A stretch of 64,000 bases of DNA, from contig NZ_JNYD01000016.1 in assembly GCF_000717175.1 (NCBI RefSeq), forward strand, positions 62,001-126,000. Reading direction: 5' to 3'. This document shows, in pieces, positions 17,089 through 24,672 of this stretch. Source of the DNA: Pseudonocardia autotrophica (GTDB lineage: Bacteria; Actinomycetota; Actinomycetes; Mycobacteriales; Pseudonocardiaceae). The notes beneath the pieces were generated by a model. It had not been told where the DNA came from. It worked only from the letters and a program-made list of their open reading frames with translations, and made no database searches. The first letter of the stretch is position 1; each line of letters starts with the position of its first letter. A program made the position numbers and the translations under genes.

Positions 17089-17880
17089 GTGAGCCTCCTC
17101 GCGCGTCAACGCCAGGAGCTCATCCTCGAACAGGTGCGTGAGCGGGGCGCCGTCCGCGTGTCCGATCTCGCCGAGCGGTTCGGGGTGTCGGACATGACCG
17201 TCCGCCGGGACCTCGACGTCCTCGCCCGGCGGCGGCTCGTCGACAAGGTGCACGGCGGCGCGACGGCGGTGGGTCCCGTCGCGGCCAGCACGGACGAGCC
17301 CGGGTTCGCGGTGAAGTCCGGCCGGCAGCAGGAGGAGAAGGAGGCCATCGCCGAGGCCGCCGCCCGGTTCGTCGAGCCCGGCACGGCGATCGGGCTGTCC
17401 GCGGGGACCACGACGTGGGCGCTGGCCCGCCGGATCACCGACGTCGCCGACCTCACCGTCGTCACCAACTCGATGGCGGTGGCCGAGGTCCTGCACGCCG
17501 CCCGCCGCCCCGACCGCACCGTCGTGCTGACCGGCGGGATCCGCACGCCTTCGGAAGCGCTGGTCGGGCCGGTCGCCGTGGCGGCGCTGCGCTCGCTGAA
17601 CCTCGACGTCGTGTTCCTCGGCGTGCACGGGATGAGCGCGGCCAGCGGCTTCACCACCCCGAACCTGATGGAGTCCGAGACCGACCGGGCGCTGGTCGAG
17701 GCCGGTCAGCGGCTCGTGGTGGTCGCCGACAGCACGAAGTGGGGGACCGCCGGCATCTCCACGATCGCCGAGCTCTCCGAGGCCGACGTCCTCGTCACGG
17801 ACGACGGCCTCGACGACGACGCCCGCGCGGTGCTCGAGGGCGAGGTGGACCAGCTGGTCCTCGCGCCCGCCCGCGGCTGA
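17089..17880 (+). CDS. DeoR/GlpR-family transcriptional regulator
   Basis: A 263-residue DeoR repressor. The N-terminal helix-turn-helix (RQELILEQVRERGAVRVSDL then FGVSDMTVRRDLDVLARRRL) covers residues 6-52. The sugar-phosphate-isomerase-like sensor domain carries IGLSAGTTTWALA and VFLGVHGMSAASGF, and ends with VVVADSTKWG. GTG at 17089 was chosen because it starts the helix-turn-helix directly. It probably controls the divergent symporter in response to a phosphorylated sugar. Confidence 0.88.
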   Translation: MSLLARQRQELILEQVRERGAVRVSDLAERFGVSDMTVRRDLDVLARRRLVDKVHGGATAVGPVAASTDEPGFAVKSGRQQEEKEAIAEAAARFVEPGTAIGLSAGTTTWALARRITDVADLTVVTNSMAVAEVLHAARRPDRTVVLTGGIRTPSEALVGPVAVAALRSLNLDVVFLGVHGMSAASGFTTPNLMESETDRALVEAGQRLVVVADSTKWGTAGISTIAELSEADVLVTDDGLDDDARAVLEGEVDQLVLAPARG

Positions 17881-18313
17881 GCGTTCGCGAGGGAGTGATC
17901 GTCGGGTGTGTCCGTCGAAGCCGTCGATCCTGGCGGGGAATGGTCGCAGCCGGTGATCACCGGGTCGCGGTGGCGTTCCGGCGCGGCGTCTCCATGATCG
18001 CCGTTCGGGACCGCCGGCAGCCGTATACGGCGCCGACGTGTCGCAGATGGCGATCATGCAGGCCGGCGGGTCTGCTGCCGGCCGGGCGTGCGGGGAATGC
18101 CGTGGTCGGTGATCGTTGTCCACGACCATCGCCGGCCGTGTGTGGCGCTGAGGTGTCCCACATGGTGACCATGTCGACGGACGAGGCCTGCAGGTCGCCG
18201 GCGTGAGGGAGCGCCTCTGCCCGTGATCGCCGTGTGGGACCGTCGGCGGCTGTACGCGGCCGAAGTCGGTCCCGGCCGGTGATCATGGCCGCTGGGCACT
18301 TCGGTTGGACCGG
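17881..18313. repeat. gene-free repeat array of about 65-bp dyad units at 114-bp spacing
   Basis: This gap holds no supported gene. Related units lie at 17994-18057, 18108-18172 and 18222-18286, with starts 114 bp apart; a weaker one lies at 17894-17960. Each begins near TGATCG and ends near GATCA or GACCA. The first has perfect 9-bp inverted ends (ATGATCGCC and its complement). Inside, GACC, CGGC-GCCGT and GTGTC positions are shared. Copies of the same sequence occur at 62149-62259, so this is a dispersed intergenic repeat family. Confidence 0.8.
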
Positions 18314-19147
18314 TCAGGCGCGGGGGCGACCGCGCCAGGTGCCGGGGTGTTCGTACAGCTCGCGCAGGTCGAGGAGGTGAGTGCGCATCGCCTCCTCCGC
18401 CTGCTCCGCCTCGCCCCGGGCGATGTGCTCGGCGATCGTGGCGTGGCAGGCGTCGACCTCGTCCCACTGCTCGCGAGCGACGGCGGCGCGGTCGAGCTTG
18501 GTCCGCAGCACGTCGCCGACCGGCTGGCCCATCATCGTGAACATCAGGTTCCCGGTGGCCATCAGGATCGTGGTGTGGAAGTCGAGGTGCGGGACGAAGC
18601 CGCTCGGGTCGCGGGGGTCCCGCGGCGCCGTGGCCGCGGCGCGCAGGGCCTCGACCGTCTCCTCGTCGGCGCGCTGGGCGGCGAGCCGGGCAGCCGCGGG
18701 CTCCAGCAGCAGGCGGGCCTCGAGCAGGTCGCCGATCCGGAGCTGTGGAGTCGCGACGAGGACGCCGAGCGCGCTGCCGACGTCCTCGACCAGCTTCGTG
18801 GGGTCCGGCGCGCTGACGAACGACCCGCCCTGCACCCCGCGCCGGGTCTCGATGAGGTGCTGGCTCGCCAGTGACCGCAGCGCCTCCCGCACGGTGGAGC
18901 GGCTGACGCCGAACATCCTGGTCAGCTCGGCCTCCGCGGGGAGCCGGGCGCCGGGTTCGAGCATGCCCTGCATGATCTGGGAGCGCAGTTCGTCCGCCAC
19001 CTGCCGGTAGGCCGGCCGCACGCGCTGGACGCGCAGGTGGGCGATCGGCGCACCGACCCGGACCGCGGGGCCGGACGGCACCCGGCCGGACGCCGCCCCG
19101 TCGGCCGGGGGAGCCGCGGCGTCGCGGCGCTCCGGGGTCGGGGCCAT
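18314..19147 (-). CDS. GntR-family regulator, FadR subfamily (FCD domain)
   Basis: A 277-residue regulator. After a disordered 45-residue N-terminus, the winged helix covers about residues 46-110 (AYRQVADELRSQIMQGMLEP then FGVSRSTVREALRSLASQHL). The C-terminal all-helical FCD domain has the expected arginine-rich start (LLEARLLLEPAAARLAA) and metal-binding-type histidines (HLDFHTTILMATGN, ACHATIAEHI). It is divergent from the CitE-like operon and is the likely regulator of the 19289-29852 run; candidate operators are annotated at 20205 and 26339. Confidence 0.9.
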   Translation of the reverse strand: MAPTPERRDAAAPPADGAASGRVPSGPAVRVGAPIAHLRVQRVRPAYRQVADELRSQIMQGMLEPGARLPAEAELTRMFGVSRSTVREALRSLASQHLIETRRGVQGGSFVSAPDPTKLVEDVGSALGVLVATPQLRIGDLLEARLLLEPAAARLAAQRADEETVEALRAAATAPRDPRDPSGFVPHLDFHTTILMATGNLMFTMMGQPVGDVLRTKLDRAAVAREQWDEVDACHATIAEHIARGEAEQAEEAMRTHLLDLRELYEHPGTWRGRPRA

Positions 19148-19288
19148 GTGATCACGCTCCGGGATTCTCGCGCCCCGGCGTGGGACGTCGGCGGATGCGC
19201 ACCGGCCGGTGCGCGGCCGCCGCGTCCCCGCAGCCTACCCACGGCCCGGGGTGGACCGGGGCGATCCGGCGTGGAAACGTCCGACACC

Positions 19289-20137
19289 GTGACCGACCCC
19301 GTGCTCCCGACCGCCGCCGCCGACCTGCTCGGCGCGCGGACCCTCCTCTTCGTGCCGGGCGACCGCCCGGAGCGCTTCGCCAAGGCCGCCGCGTCCGGCG
19401 CCGACCTGGTCGTGCTGGACCTCGAGGACGCCGTCGCGCCGGCGGCCAAGCCGGACGCCCGCGAGGCCGTGCGGAAGTGGCTCGCCGCCGGGCACCGCGG
19501 GATGGTGCGGATCAACCCGCCCGGGACGGAGTGGTACGAGGACGACGTCGCAGCCGTCGCGGCCATCGCGGCGACCTCCGTGCCGGTCATGCTGCCCAAG
19601 GCGCAGGACCCCGCCGAGGTGGCCGCGCTGGTCGCCGCGCTCGGCCCGGCGGCGCAGGTCGTGCCACTGGTCGAGACCGCCCTCGGGGTGCACCGGGCCG
19701 TCGACGTGTGCGGGGTCGAGGGCGTGGTGCGGGCCGGGTTCGGCAGCGTCGACCTCGCCGGCGAGCTGGGTGTCGACCCGGTCGACCGGGAGGCCCTGCG
19801 GTTCGCGCGCTCGGCGCTGGTGCTGGGCAGCCGGGTCGCCGGCGCGGGCGCCCCGATCGACGGCGTGACGACGGCGGTGCGGGACGAGCAGCTCCTCCTC
19901 GAGGACTGCGCGCACGGCCTGTCGCTGGGCTTCACCGCCAAGATGTGCATCCATCCCGCGCAGGTGGGGCCGGTCGCGATCGCGTTCTCGCCGACTCCCG
20001 AGCAGGTCGAGTGGGCCCGCGCGGTGGTCGGCGCGTCGGCGGCGGGCGGGGTCGCCGTCGTCGACGGGAAGATGATCGACAAGCCGGTGGTGGAGCGGGC
20101 GCGGGCCCTGCTGCTGCGCGCCGGCGAGTCCGGCTGA
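19289..20137 (+). CDS. CitE-like HpcH/HpaI-family CoA lyase
   Basis: A 282-residue beta/alpha-barrel lyase related to citrate lyase beta, malyl-CoA and citramalyl-CoA lyases. Family motifs are TLLFVPGDRPERFAKAAASG, the metal-binding glutamate of VVLDLEDAV, FGSVDLAGELG and KMCIHPAQV. These enzymes split 3-hydroxyacyl-CoAs such as citramalyl-CoA into acetyl-CoA plus a keto acid. A second GTG at 19271 would add six residues; 19289 was preferred because a GTCCGAC motif resembling the GntR-type sites below lies between the two. Followed by an MFS carrier, MaoC-like hydratase and CoA-transferase. Confidence 0.87.
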   Translation: MTDPVLPTAAADLLGARTLLFVPGDRPERFAKAAASGADLVVLDLEDAVAPAAKPDAREAVRKWLAAGHRGMVRINPPGTEWYEDDVAAVAAIAATSVPVMLPKAQDPAEVAALVAALGPAAQVVPLVETALGVHRAVDVCGVEGVVRAGFGSVDLAGELGVDPVDREALRFARSALVLGSRVAGAGAPIDGVTTAVRDEQLLLEDCAHGLSLGFTAKMCIHPAQVGPVAIAFSPTPEQVEWARAVVGASAAGGVAVVDGKMIDKPVVERARALLLRAGESG

Positions 20138-20204
20138 CCCACGCCGACCCACGCCCGACTCACGCCCGAGGACGGGTGAGGTTGGCGCCGACCCCTTGTC
20201 GTCG

Positions 20205-20219
20205 AAACGTCTGATGATT
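20205..20219. promoter_or_regulatory. candidate GntR operator upstream of the MFS carrier
   Basis: AAACGTCTGATGATT matches 11 of 15 positions of the perfect palindrome at 26339-26353, including the whole CGTCTGA core. It is framed by a wider dyad, TTGTCG on the left and CGACAA on the right. It lies about 100 bp before the MFS start, in the gap after the lyase. Confidence 0.45.
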
Positions 20220-20316
20220 AGCGTGCGACAAGTGGTCGGGGCCCGCCGGCCGCCCCCGTGCGTCGCGGCGCGGGGTGGGACGAGCGCGCACCGCAGCGCG
20301 CGAGGGGAGCCACGCG

Positions 20317-21726
20317 ATGACACCCGGACCGTCTCGACCCACCGACTCCGGCACGTCCGCAGGCCCACCGGCCACCGGTGCACCGACCGCCGACCTCGCC
20401 GCCCGGCTCGACCGCATCCCGGTCGTCACGCCGGCCCACCGCCGCTGGGTGGGGCTGCTCGGCTTCCTGTTCGTGTTCGACCTGGTCGACCTCAACTCCT
20501 TCGCCTACGCCGCGCCCGCCCTGCGCACCGAGTGGGGGCTGTCGATCGGCGGTGTGGGCGCGATCACCTCGGCGGGCTTCGTCGGGATGTTCTTCGGCGC
20601 GATCGCCGGCGGCCGGCTCTCCGACCGCATCGGCCGCCGCCCGGTCCTGATCGGCGCCGTCTTCTTCTACTCGCTGTTCTCGCTGCTCAGCGCGCTGTCG
20701 ACCGGCCCGCTGATGCTCGGCGTGCTGCGCATCCTCACCGGCTTCGGACTGCAGGCCATGACCGGCGTGCTGCTGGTCTGGGTGAGCGAGATGTTCCCGC
20801 GGGCGCTGCGCGGCCGCTACCAGGCGCTGCTGCTGGCCATCGGGCTCGCCGGCGTGCCGATCGCGGCGTGGGTGGCCCGGCTCGTCGTGCCGATGGGGCC
20901 CGACGCCTGGCGGTGGATCTTCGTCGTCGGCGCGCTCGGCGCGGTCGGGGGCGTGGTCGCGCTGCGCACCCTGCCCGAGTCGATCCGCTGGTGCGCCGCG
21001 CACGGCCGCACCGGCGACCCGCGGCAGGAGGAGCTCGTCGCGCGGCTGGAGGCGCAGGCCGAGGAGAAGACCGGGCAGCCGCTGCCGGCGCCCGTCGCCG
21101 ACCGGCCGGTCGTGCCCGGGAAGCTGACCGAGCTCCTGCGCGGCGCCACGCTGCGCAAGACCGTGGTCGCCGCGGCGGCCTGCGTCTTCCTGATCCTGTC
21201 GTTCTACGGCTTCAGCTCCTGGGTGCCGACGCTGCTGGTCGAGCGCGGCTACTCGACGGCCGAGAGCCTCACGTACTCGTCGATCCTCGCCATCGCCGCC
21301 GTGCCGGGTGCCCTGCTCGCAATGCCGGTCATCGACCGGTTCGAGCGGAAGACGGTAATCCTCGTGCTCGAGCTCGCCGTCGCCGTGTTCCTGCTGCTCT
21401 TCGGCCTGATCGACCACCCCGCCGCGATCATCGTCTGCGGCTTCGGCGCGGCCATGCTGATGCAGACCGGCGTCGCCACGCTGTACACCTACATCGCCGA
21501 GGTCTTCCCGCTGCACCTGCGCGGGCTCGGCTCCGGCATCGCCAACGGTTCCGGCCGGCTCGCCGGGGTACTCGGGGGCTTCCTGGTCGCCGCGCTGTAC
21601 ACCGGGACCGGCCTGGCCGGCGTGTTCACCTACCTGGCGCTCGCCGCGCTCCTGATGGGCCTGGTCATGGCCCTGTTCGGCGAGCGCACGACCAACCGCC
21701 GGCTCGAGGACATCGAGCGCAGCTGA
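20317..21726 (+). CDS. MFS transporter (sugar/acid porter type)
   Basis: A 469-residue major facilitator with 12 hydrophobic segments. The loop 2-3 motif GGRLSDRIGRRPVL and the mid-protein RFERKTVILV are typical. The pattern resembles the aromatic-acid:H+ symporter branch (ALRTEWGLSIGGVGAITSAGFVGMFFGA), which carries benzoates and small organic acids. The ATG at 20317 has a CGAGGGGAG ribosome-binding site. It is probably the uptake system for the acid degraded by the adjoining CoA-transferase pathway. Confidence 0.88.
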   Translation: MTPGPSRPTDSGTSAGPPATGAPTADLAARLDRIPVVTPAHRRWVGLLGFLFVFDLVDLNSFAYAAPALRTEWGLSIGGVGAITSAGFVGMFFGAIAGGRLSDRIGRRPVLIGAVFFYSLFSLLSALSTGPLMLGVLRILTGFGLQAMTGVLLVWVSEMFPRALRGRYQALLLAIGLAGVPIAAWVARLVVPMGPDAWRWIFVVGALGAVGGVVALRTLPESIRWCAAHGRTGDPRQEELVARLEAQAEEKTGQPLPAPVADRPVVPGKLTELLRGATLRKTVVAAAACVFLILSFYGFSSWVPTLLVERGYSTAESLTYSSILAIAAVPGALLAMPVIDRFERKTVILVLELAVAVFLLLFGLIDHPAAIIVCGFGAAMLMQTGVATLYTYIAEVFPLHLRGLGSGIANGSGRLAGVLGGFLVAALYTGTGLAGVFTYLALAALLMGLVMALFGERTTNRRLEDIERS

Positions 21727-21740
21727 AGGAGGAACCCCAC

Positions 21741-22265
21741 GTGACCGTGAAGCCGGGCTGGCAGGGACGGTTCTACGAGGACTTCGAGATCGGGGACGTC
21801 TACCAGCACCCGCTGGGGCGCACGATCACCGAGACCGACAACACCTGGTTCACGCTCCTGACGATGAACACCAACCAGGCGCACTTCAACGCGCAGGTCG
21901 GGCAGTCGTCGGAGTTCGGCCGGATGCTCGTCGCCTCGCCGCTGACGATCTCGATCGCGATGGGCCAGTCCGTCACCGACACCACGCAGAACGCCTTCGC
22001 GAACCTCGGGCTCGACGAGCTGAAGCTCACCGCCCCGGTCTTCGCCGGCGACACCATCTGGTCGGAGTCGATCGTGCTCGACAAGCGGGAGTCGGGCAGC
22101 AGGCCGCACGCCGGAATCGTCACGATCAAGACCCGGACGCTGAACCAGGACGCCGTCGAGGTGCTGTCGTTCAAGCGCACCTTCTACGTGCACAAGCGGG
22201 ACACGGACGGCGCGAAGTCGCTGTTCCCGCAGGCCGCGACGCCGCTGCGGCTGGAGGACGCGTGA
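21741..22265 (+). CDS. MaoC-like hot-dog hydratase
   Basis: A 174-residue single hot-dog protein of the MaoC-like hydratase group that includes mesaconyl-CoA and itaconyl-CoA hydratases and the mycobacterial protein next to a CitE-type lyase. The N-terminal RFYEDFEIGDVYQHPLGRTI and the substrate-side NTNQAHFNAQ are typical; the Asp/His pair is represented by ETDNTWFTLLT and AHFN. GTG start with AAGGAGG 10 bp upstream. The CoA-transferase gene overlaps its stop by 4 bp. Confidence 0.85.
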   Translation: MTVKPGWQGRFYEDFEIGDVYQHPLGRTITETDNTWFTLLTMNTNQAHFNAQVGQSSEFGRMLVASPLTISIAMGQSVTDTTQNAFANLGLDELKLTAPVFAGDTIWSESIVLDKRESGSRPHAGIVTIKTRTLNQDAVEVLSFKRTFYVHKRDTDGAKSLFPQAATPLRLEDA

Positions 22266-23467
22266 GGCCGCTGGAGGACGTCCGGATCGTCTCGCTCGAG
22301 CAGTACGGGGCGGGCCCGTTCGGTTCCATGCACCTCGCGGAGCTGGGCGCGGAGATCATCAAGGTGGAGGACCCGTCGGTGGGCGGGGACGTCGGGCGCT
22401 CCGTGCCGCCGTACGCGGAGGCGGGCGACTCCCTCTTCTTCCAGTCCTTCAACCGGGACAAGTCTTCGATCACCCTCGACATCCGCACGCCCGAGGGCCG
22501 CGCGGTGTTCGAGGACCTGGTCCGCAGCGCCGACGCGGTGTACTCCAACCTGCGCGGCGACGTCCCGGAGAAGCTCCGGATCCGCTACGAGGACCTCAAG
22601 GAGGTCAACCCGCGGATCGTCTGCTGCTCGCTGACGGGCTTCGGCATGACGGGCCCGCGGTCGAAGGAGCCCGGGTACGACTACGTGCTGCAGGCCCTCG
22701 GCGGGTGGATGTCGCTGACCGGCGAGCCGGGCGGGGCGCCGCAGAAGACCGGGCTCTCGCTCGTGGACTACTGCGGCGGGTACGTCGCCGCGATCTCGCT
22801 GCTGGCGGCGATCCACGCGGCCCGGCGGGACGGCGTCGGCACGGACTGCGACCTGTCGCTGTACGACACCGCCGTCAGCCTGCTGACCTACCCGGGCACC
22901 TGGCACATGACGGCCGGCTACGAGCCGGCCCGCACGCACCACTCCGCGCACCCGTCGCTGATCCCGTTCCAGGCCTTCGAGGCGGCCGACGGCTGGCTGG
23001 TCGTCGGCTGCGCCAAGGAGAAGTTCTGGCAGCGGCTGACCGTGGTGATGGGCCGCCCGGAGCTGGCCGAGGACCCGCGATTCGCCACCTTCGCCGACCG
23101 CAACCGGAACCGGGAGGTGATCATCCCGCTGCTGGAGGAGATCTTCCGGACGCGCACGGTCGCCGACTGGCTCGCGCCCATGTACGCGGCGTCGATCCCG
23201 TGCGCGCCGATCAACGACGTGGCCGACGCGCTGGTGGACCCGCACACGCTGGAGCGCAACCTGATCGCCGAGACGGAGAGCGAGGCGCTCGGGCAGGTGC
23301 GGAGCCTGCGCAGCGCCGTGCGGGTCGGGCCGCCGGGGGCGGACCGGGCGCCGACACGTCCGGCGCCGGCGATGGGGGCGGACACCGAACGCGTCCTCAA
23401 GGACCTGGGTTACGACGACGACCGGATCGCCGCCCTGCGCGCGTCCGGGGCCTTCGGGGAGGGCTGA
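22262..23467 (+). CDS. class III CoA-transferase (CaiB/BaiF family)
   Basis: A 401-residue family III CoA-transferase. The N-terminal VRIVSLEQYGAGPFGSMHLA and the NRDKSSITLDIRTPEGR segment are characteristic. The catalytic aspartate is Asp169 in GLSLVDYCGGYVAA, the same number as in formyl-CoA transferase. Such enzymes move CoA between dicarboxylates, and here would activate the acid for the MaoC-like hydratase and CitE-like lyase. The GTG start overlaps the hydratase stop. Confidence 0.9.
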   Translation: MRPLEDVRIVSLEQYGAGPFGSMHLAELGAEIIKVEDPSVGGDVGRSVPPYAEAGDSLFFQSFNRDKSSITLDIRTPEGRAVFEDLVRSADAVYSNLRGDVPEKLRIRYEDLKEVNPRIVCCSLTGFGMTGPRSKEPGYDYVLQALGGWMSLTGEPGGAPQKTGLSLVDYCGGYVAAISLLAAIHAARRDGVGTDCDLSLYDTAVSLLTYPGTWHMTAGYEPARTHHSAHPSLIPFQAFEAADGWLVVGCAKEKFWQRLTVVMGRPELAEDPRFATFADRNRNREVIIPLLEEIFRTRTVADWLAPMYAASIPCAPINDVADALVDPHTLERNLIAETESEALGQVRSLRSAVRVGPPGADRAPTRPAPAMGADTERVLKDLGYDDDRIAALRASGAFGEG

Positions 23468-23468
23468 G

Positions 23469-24644
23469 ATGGACTTCCAGCTGAACGACGAGCAGCGCCT
23501 GTTCCGGGACACGTTGCGGGACTTCGTCGACAAGGAGATCGTGCCGGTCGCGCGGGACTGGGAGCAGTCCGGGCGCTACCCGACGGAGATCGTCGAGGGG
23601 ATGAAGCAGCTCGGACTGTTCGGCCTCGCCGTCCCCGAGGAGTACGGCGGGCTCGCGGCCGACACGGTGTCGTTCGCGCTGACGTTCGAGGAGATCTCCC
23701 GCGGCTGGATGGGCATCGCCGGCATCCTCGGCAGCCACTCCGTCTCGTGCTTCATGCTCGCGCGGCACGGCACCGAGGAGCAGAAGACGAAGTACCTCCC
23801 GGACCTGGCGACCGGCAAGCGCCGCACCGGGATCGCGCTCACCGAGCCCGGCGCGGGGACCGACCTGCAGGGGATCCGGACCGTCGCCCGTAAGGAGGGC
23901 TCCGGGGACGACGCCGAGTACGTGATCAACGGGACCAAGATGTGGATCACCAACGCCCGGTACGCGGACCCGCTGCCGGTGCTGGTGAAGACCGACCCGA
24001 CCGCCAGCCCGGCGCACAAGGGGATGAGCATCCTGCTGGTCGAGGCCGGCACGCCTGGCTTCGAGGTCACGCAGGACATCGGCAAGCTCGGCTACAAGGG
24101 CACCGAGTCCTGCGAGGTCGTGCTGACGGACGTCCGGGTGCCGGCGTCGCAGCTGCTCGGCGGGATCGAGGGCCGCGGCATGCAGCAGGCGCTGTCCTCG
24201 CTGGAGACGGGCCGGATCAACATCGCGGCCCGCAGCGTCGGCATCGCGCAGCGCGCCTACGACGAGGCGCTCAACTACGCCCGCGAGCGGACCGCGTTCG
24301 GGCAGGCCATCGGCGAGTTCCAGGCCGTGCAGATGCGGCTCGCGGAGATCGCGGTGCGGCTGCAGGCGGCGCGGCTGATGACCTACTGGGCCGCCTCGCG
24401 GATGGACGACGGCGTGCGGATGGACACCGAGTCCGGGATGGCGAAGATCTTCGCCTCCGAGCAGGCGCTGGCCTGCGCCACCGACGCCATGCGCATCCAC
24501 GGCGGCTACGGCTACTCCACCGAGTTCGAGGTCGAGCGGCTGTACCGGGACGCCCCGCTGATGTCGATCGGCGAGGGGACGAACGACGTGCTGCGCGGCG
24601 TCGTCGCCAAGGCCCTCCTCGCGGGGAAGGCGACCATCCGGTGA
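23469..24644 (+). CDS. acyl-CoA dehydrogenase (short-chain type)
   Basis: A 391-residue acyl-CoA dehydrogenase with the full family set: ALTEPGAGTDLQGIRTVA for FAD, YVINGTKMWITNARYAD, ERTAFGQAIGEFQAVQMRLAE and the catalytic glutamate Glu369 in SIGEGTNDVLRG. Thus, unlike the pair at 7423-9863, this is a self-sufficient enzyme. It follows the CoA-transferase by 1 bp and should oxidise the CoA ester the transferase makes, for example a methylsuccinyl-, glutaryl- or branched acyl-CoA (inference). Confidence 0.92.
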   Translation: MDFQLNDEQRLFRDTLRDFVDKEIVPVARDWEQSGRYPTEIVEGMKQLGLFGLAVPEEYGGLAADTVSFALTFEEISRGWMGIAGILGSHSVSCFMLARHGTEEQKTKYLPDLATGKRRTGIALTEPGAGTDLQGIRTVARKEGSGDDAEYVINGTKMWITNARYADPLPVLVKTDPTASPAHKGMSILLVEAGTPGFEVTQDIGKLGYKGTESCEVVLTDVRVPASQLLGGIEGRGMQQALSSLETGRINIAARSVGIAQRAYDEALNYARERTAFGQAIGEFQAVQMRLAEIAVRLQAARLMTYWAASRMDDGVRMDTESGMAKIFASEQALACATDAMRIHGGYGYSTEFEVERLYRDAPLMSIGEGTNDVLRGVVAKALLAGKATIR

Positions 24645-24672
24645 CGGACCCTCGCGTCGCGGAAGGCCCCGC

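Noticed and set aside
17894..18286. CRISPR array or small-peptide genes in the 114-bp repeat region
   Set aside because: Units are diverged dyads and spacers resemble each other. The minus strand reads similar peptides from each unit (DTSAP followed by TA), but this follows from the repeated DNA and there are no ribosome-binding sites.
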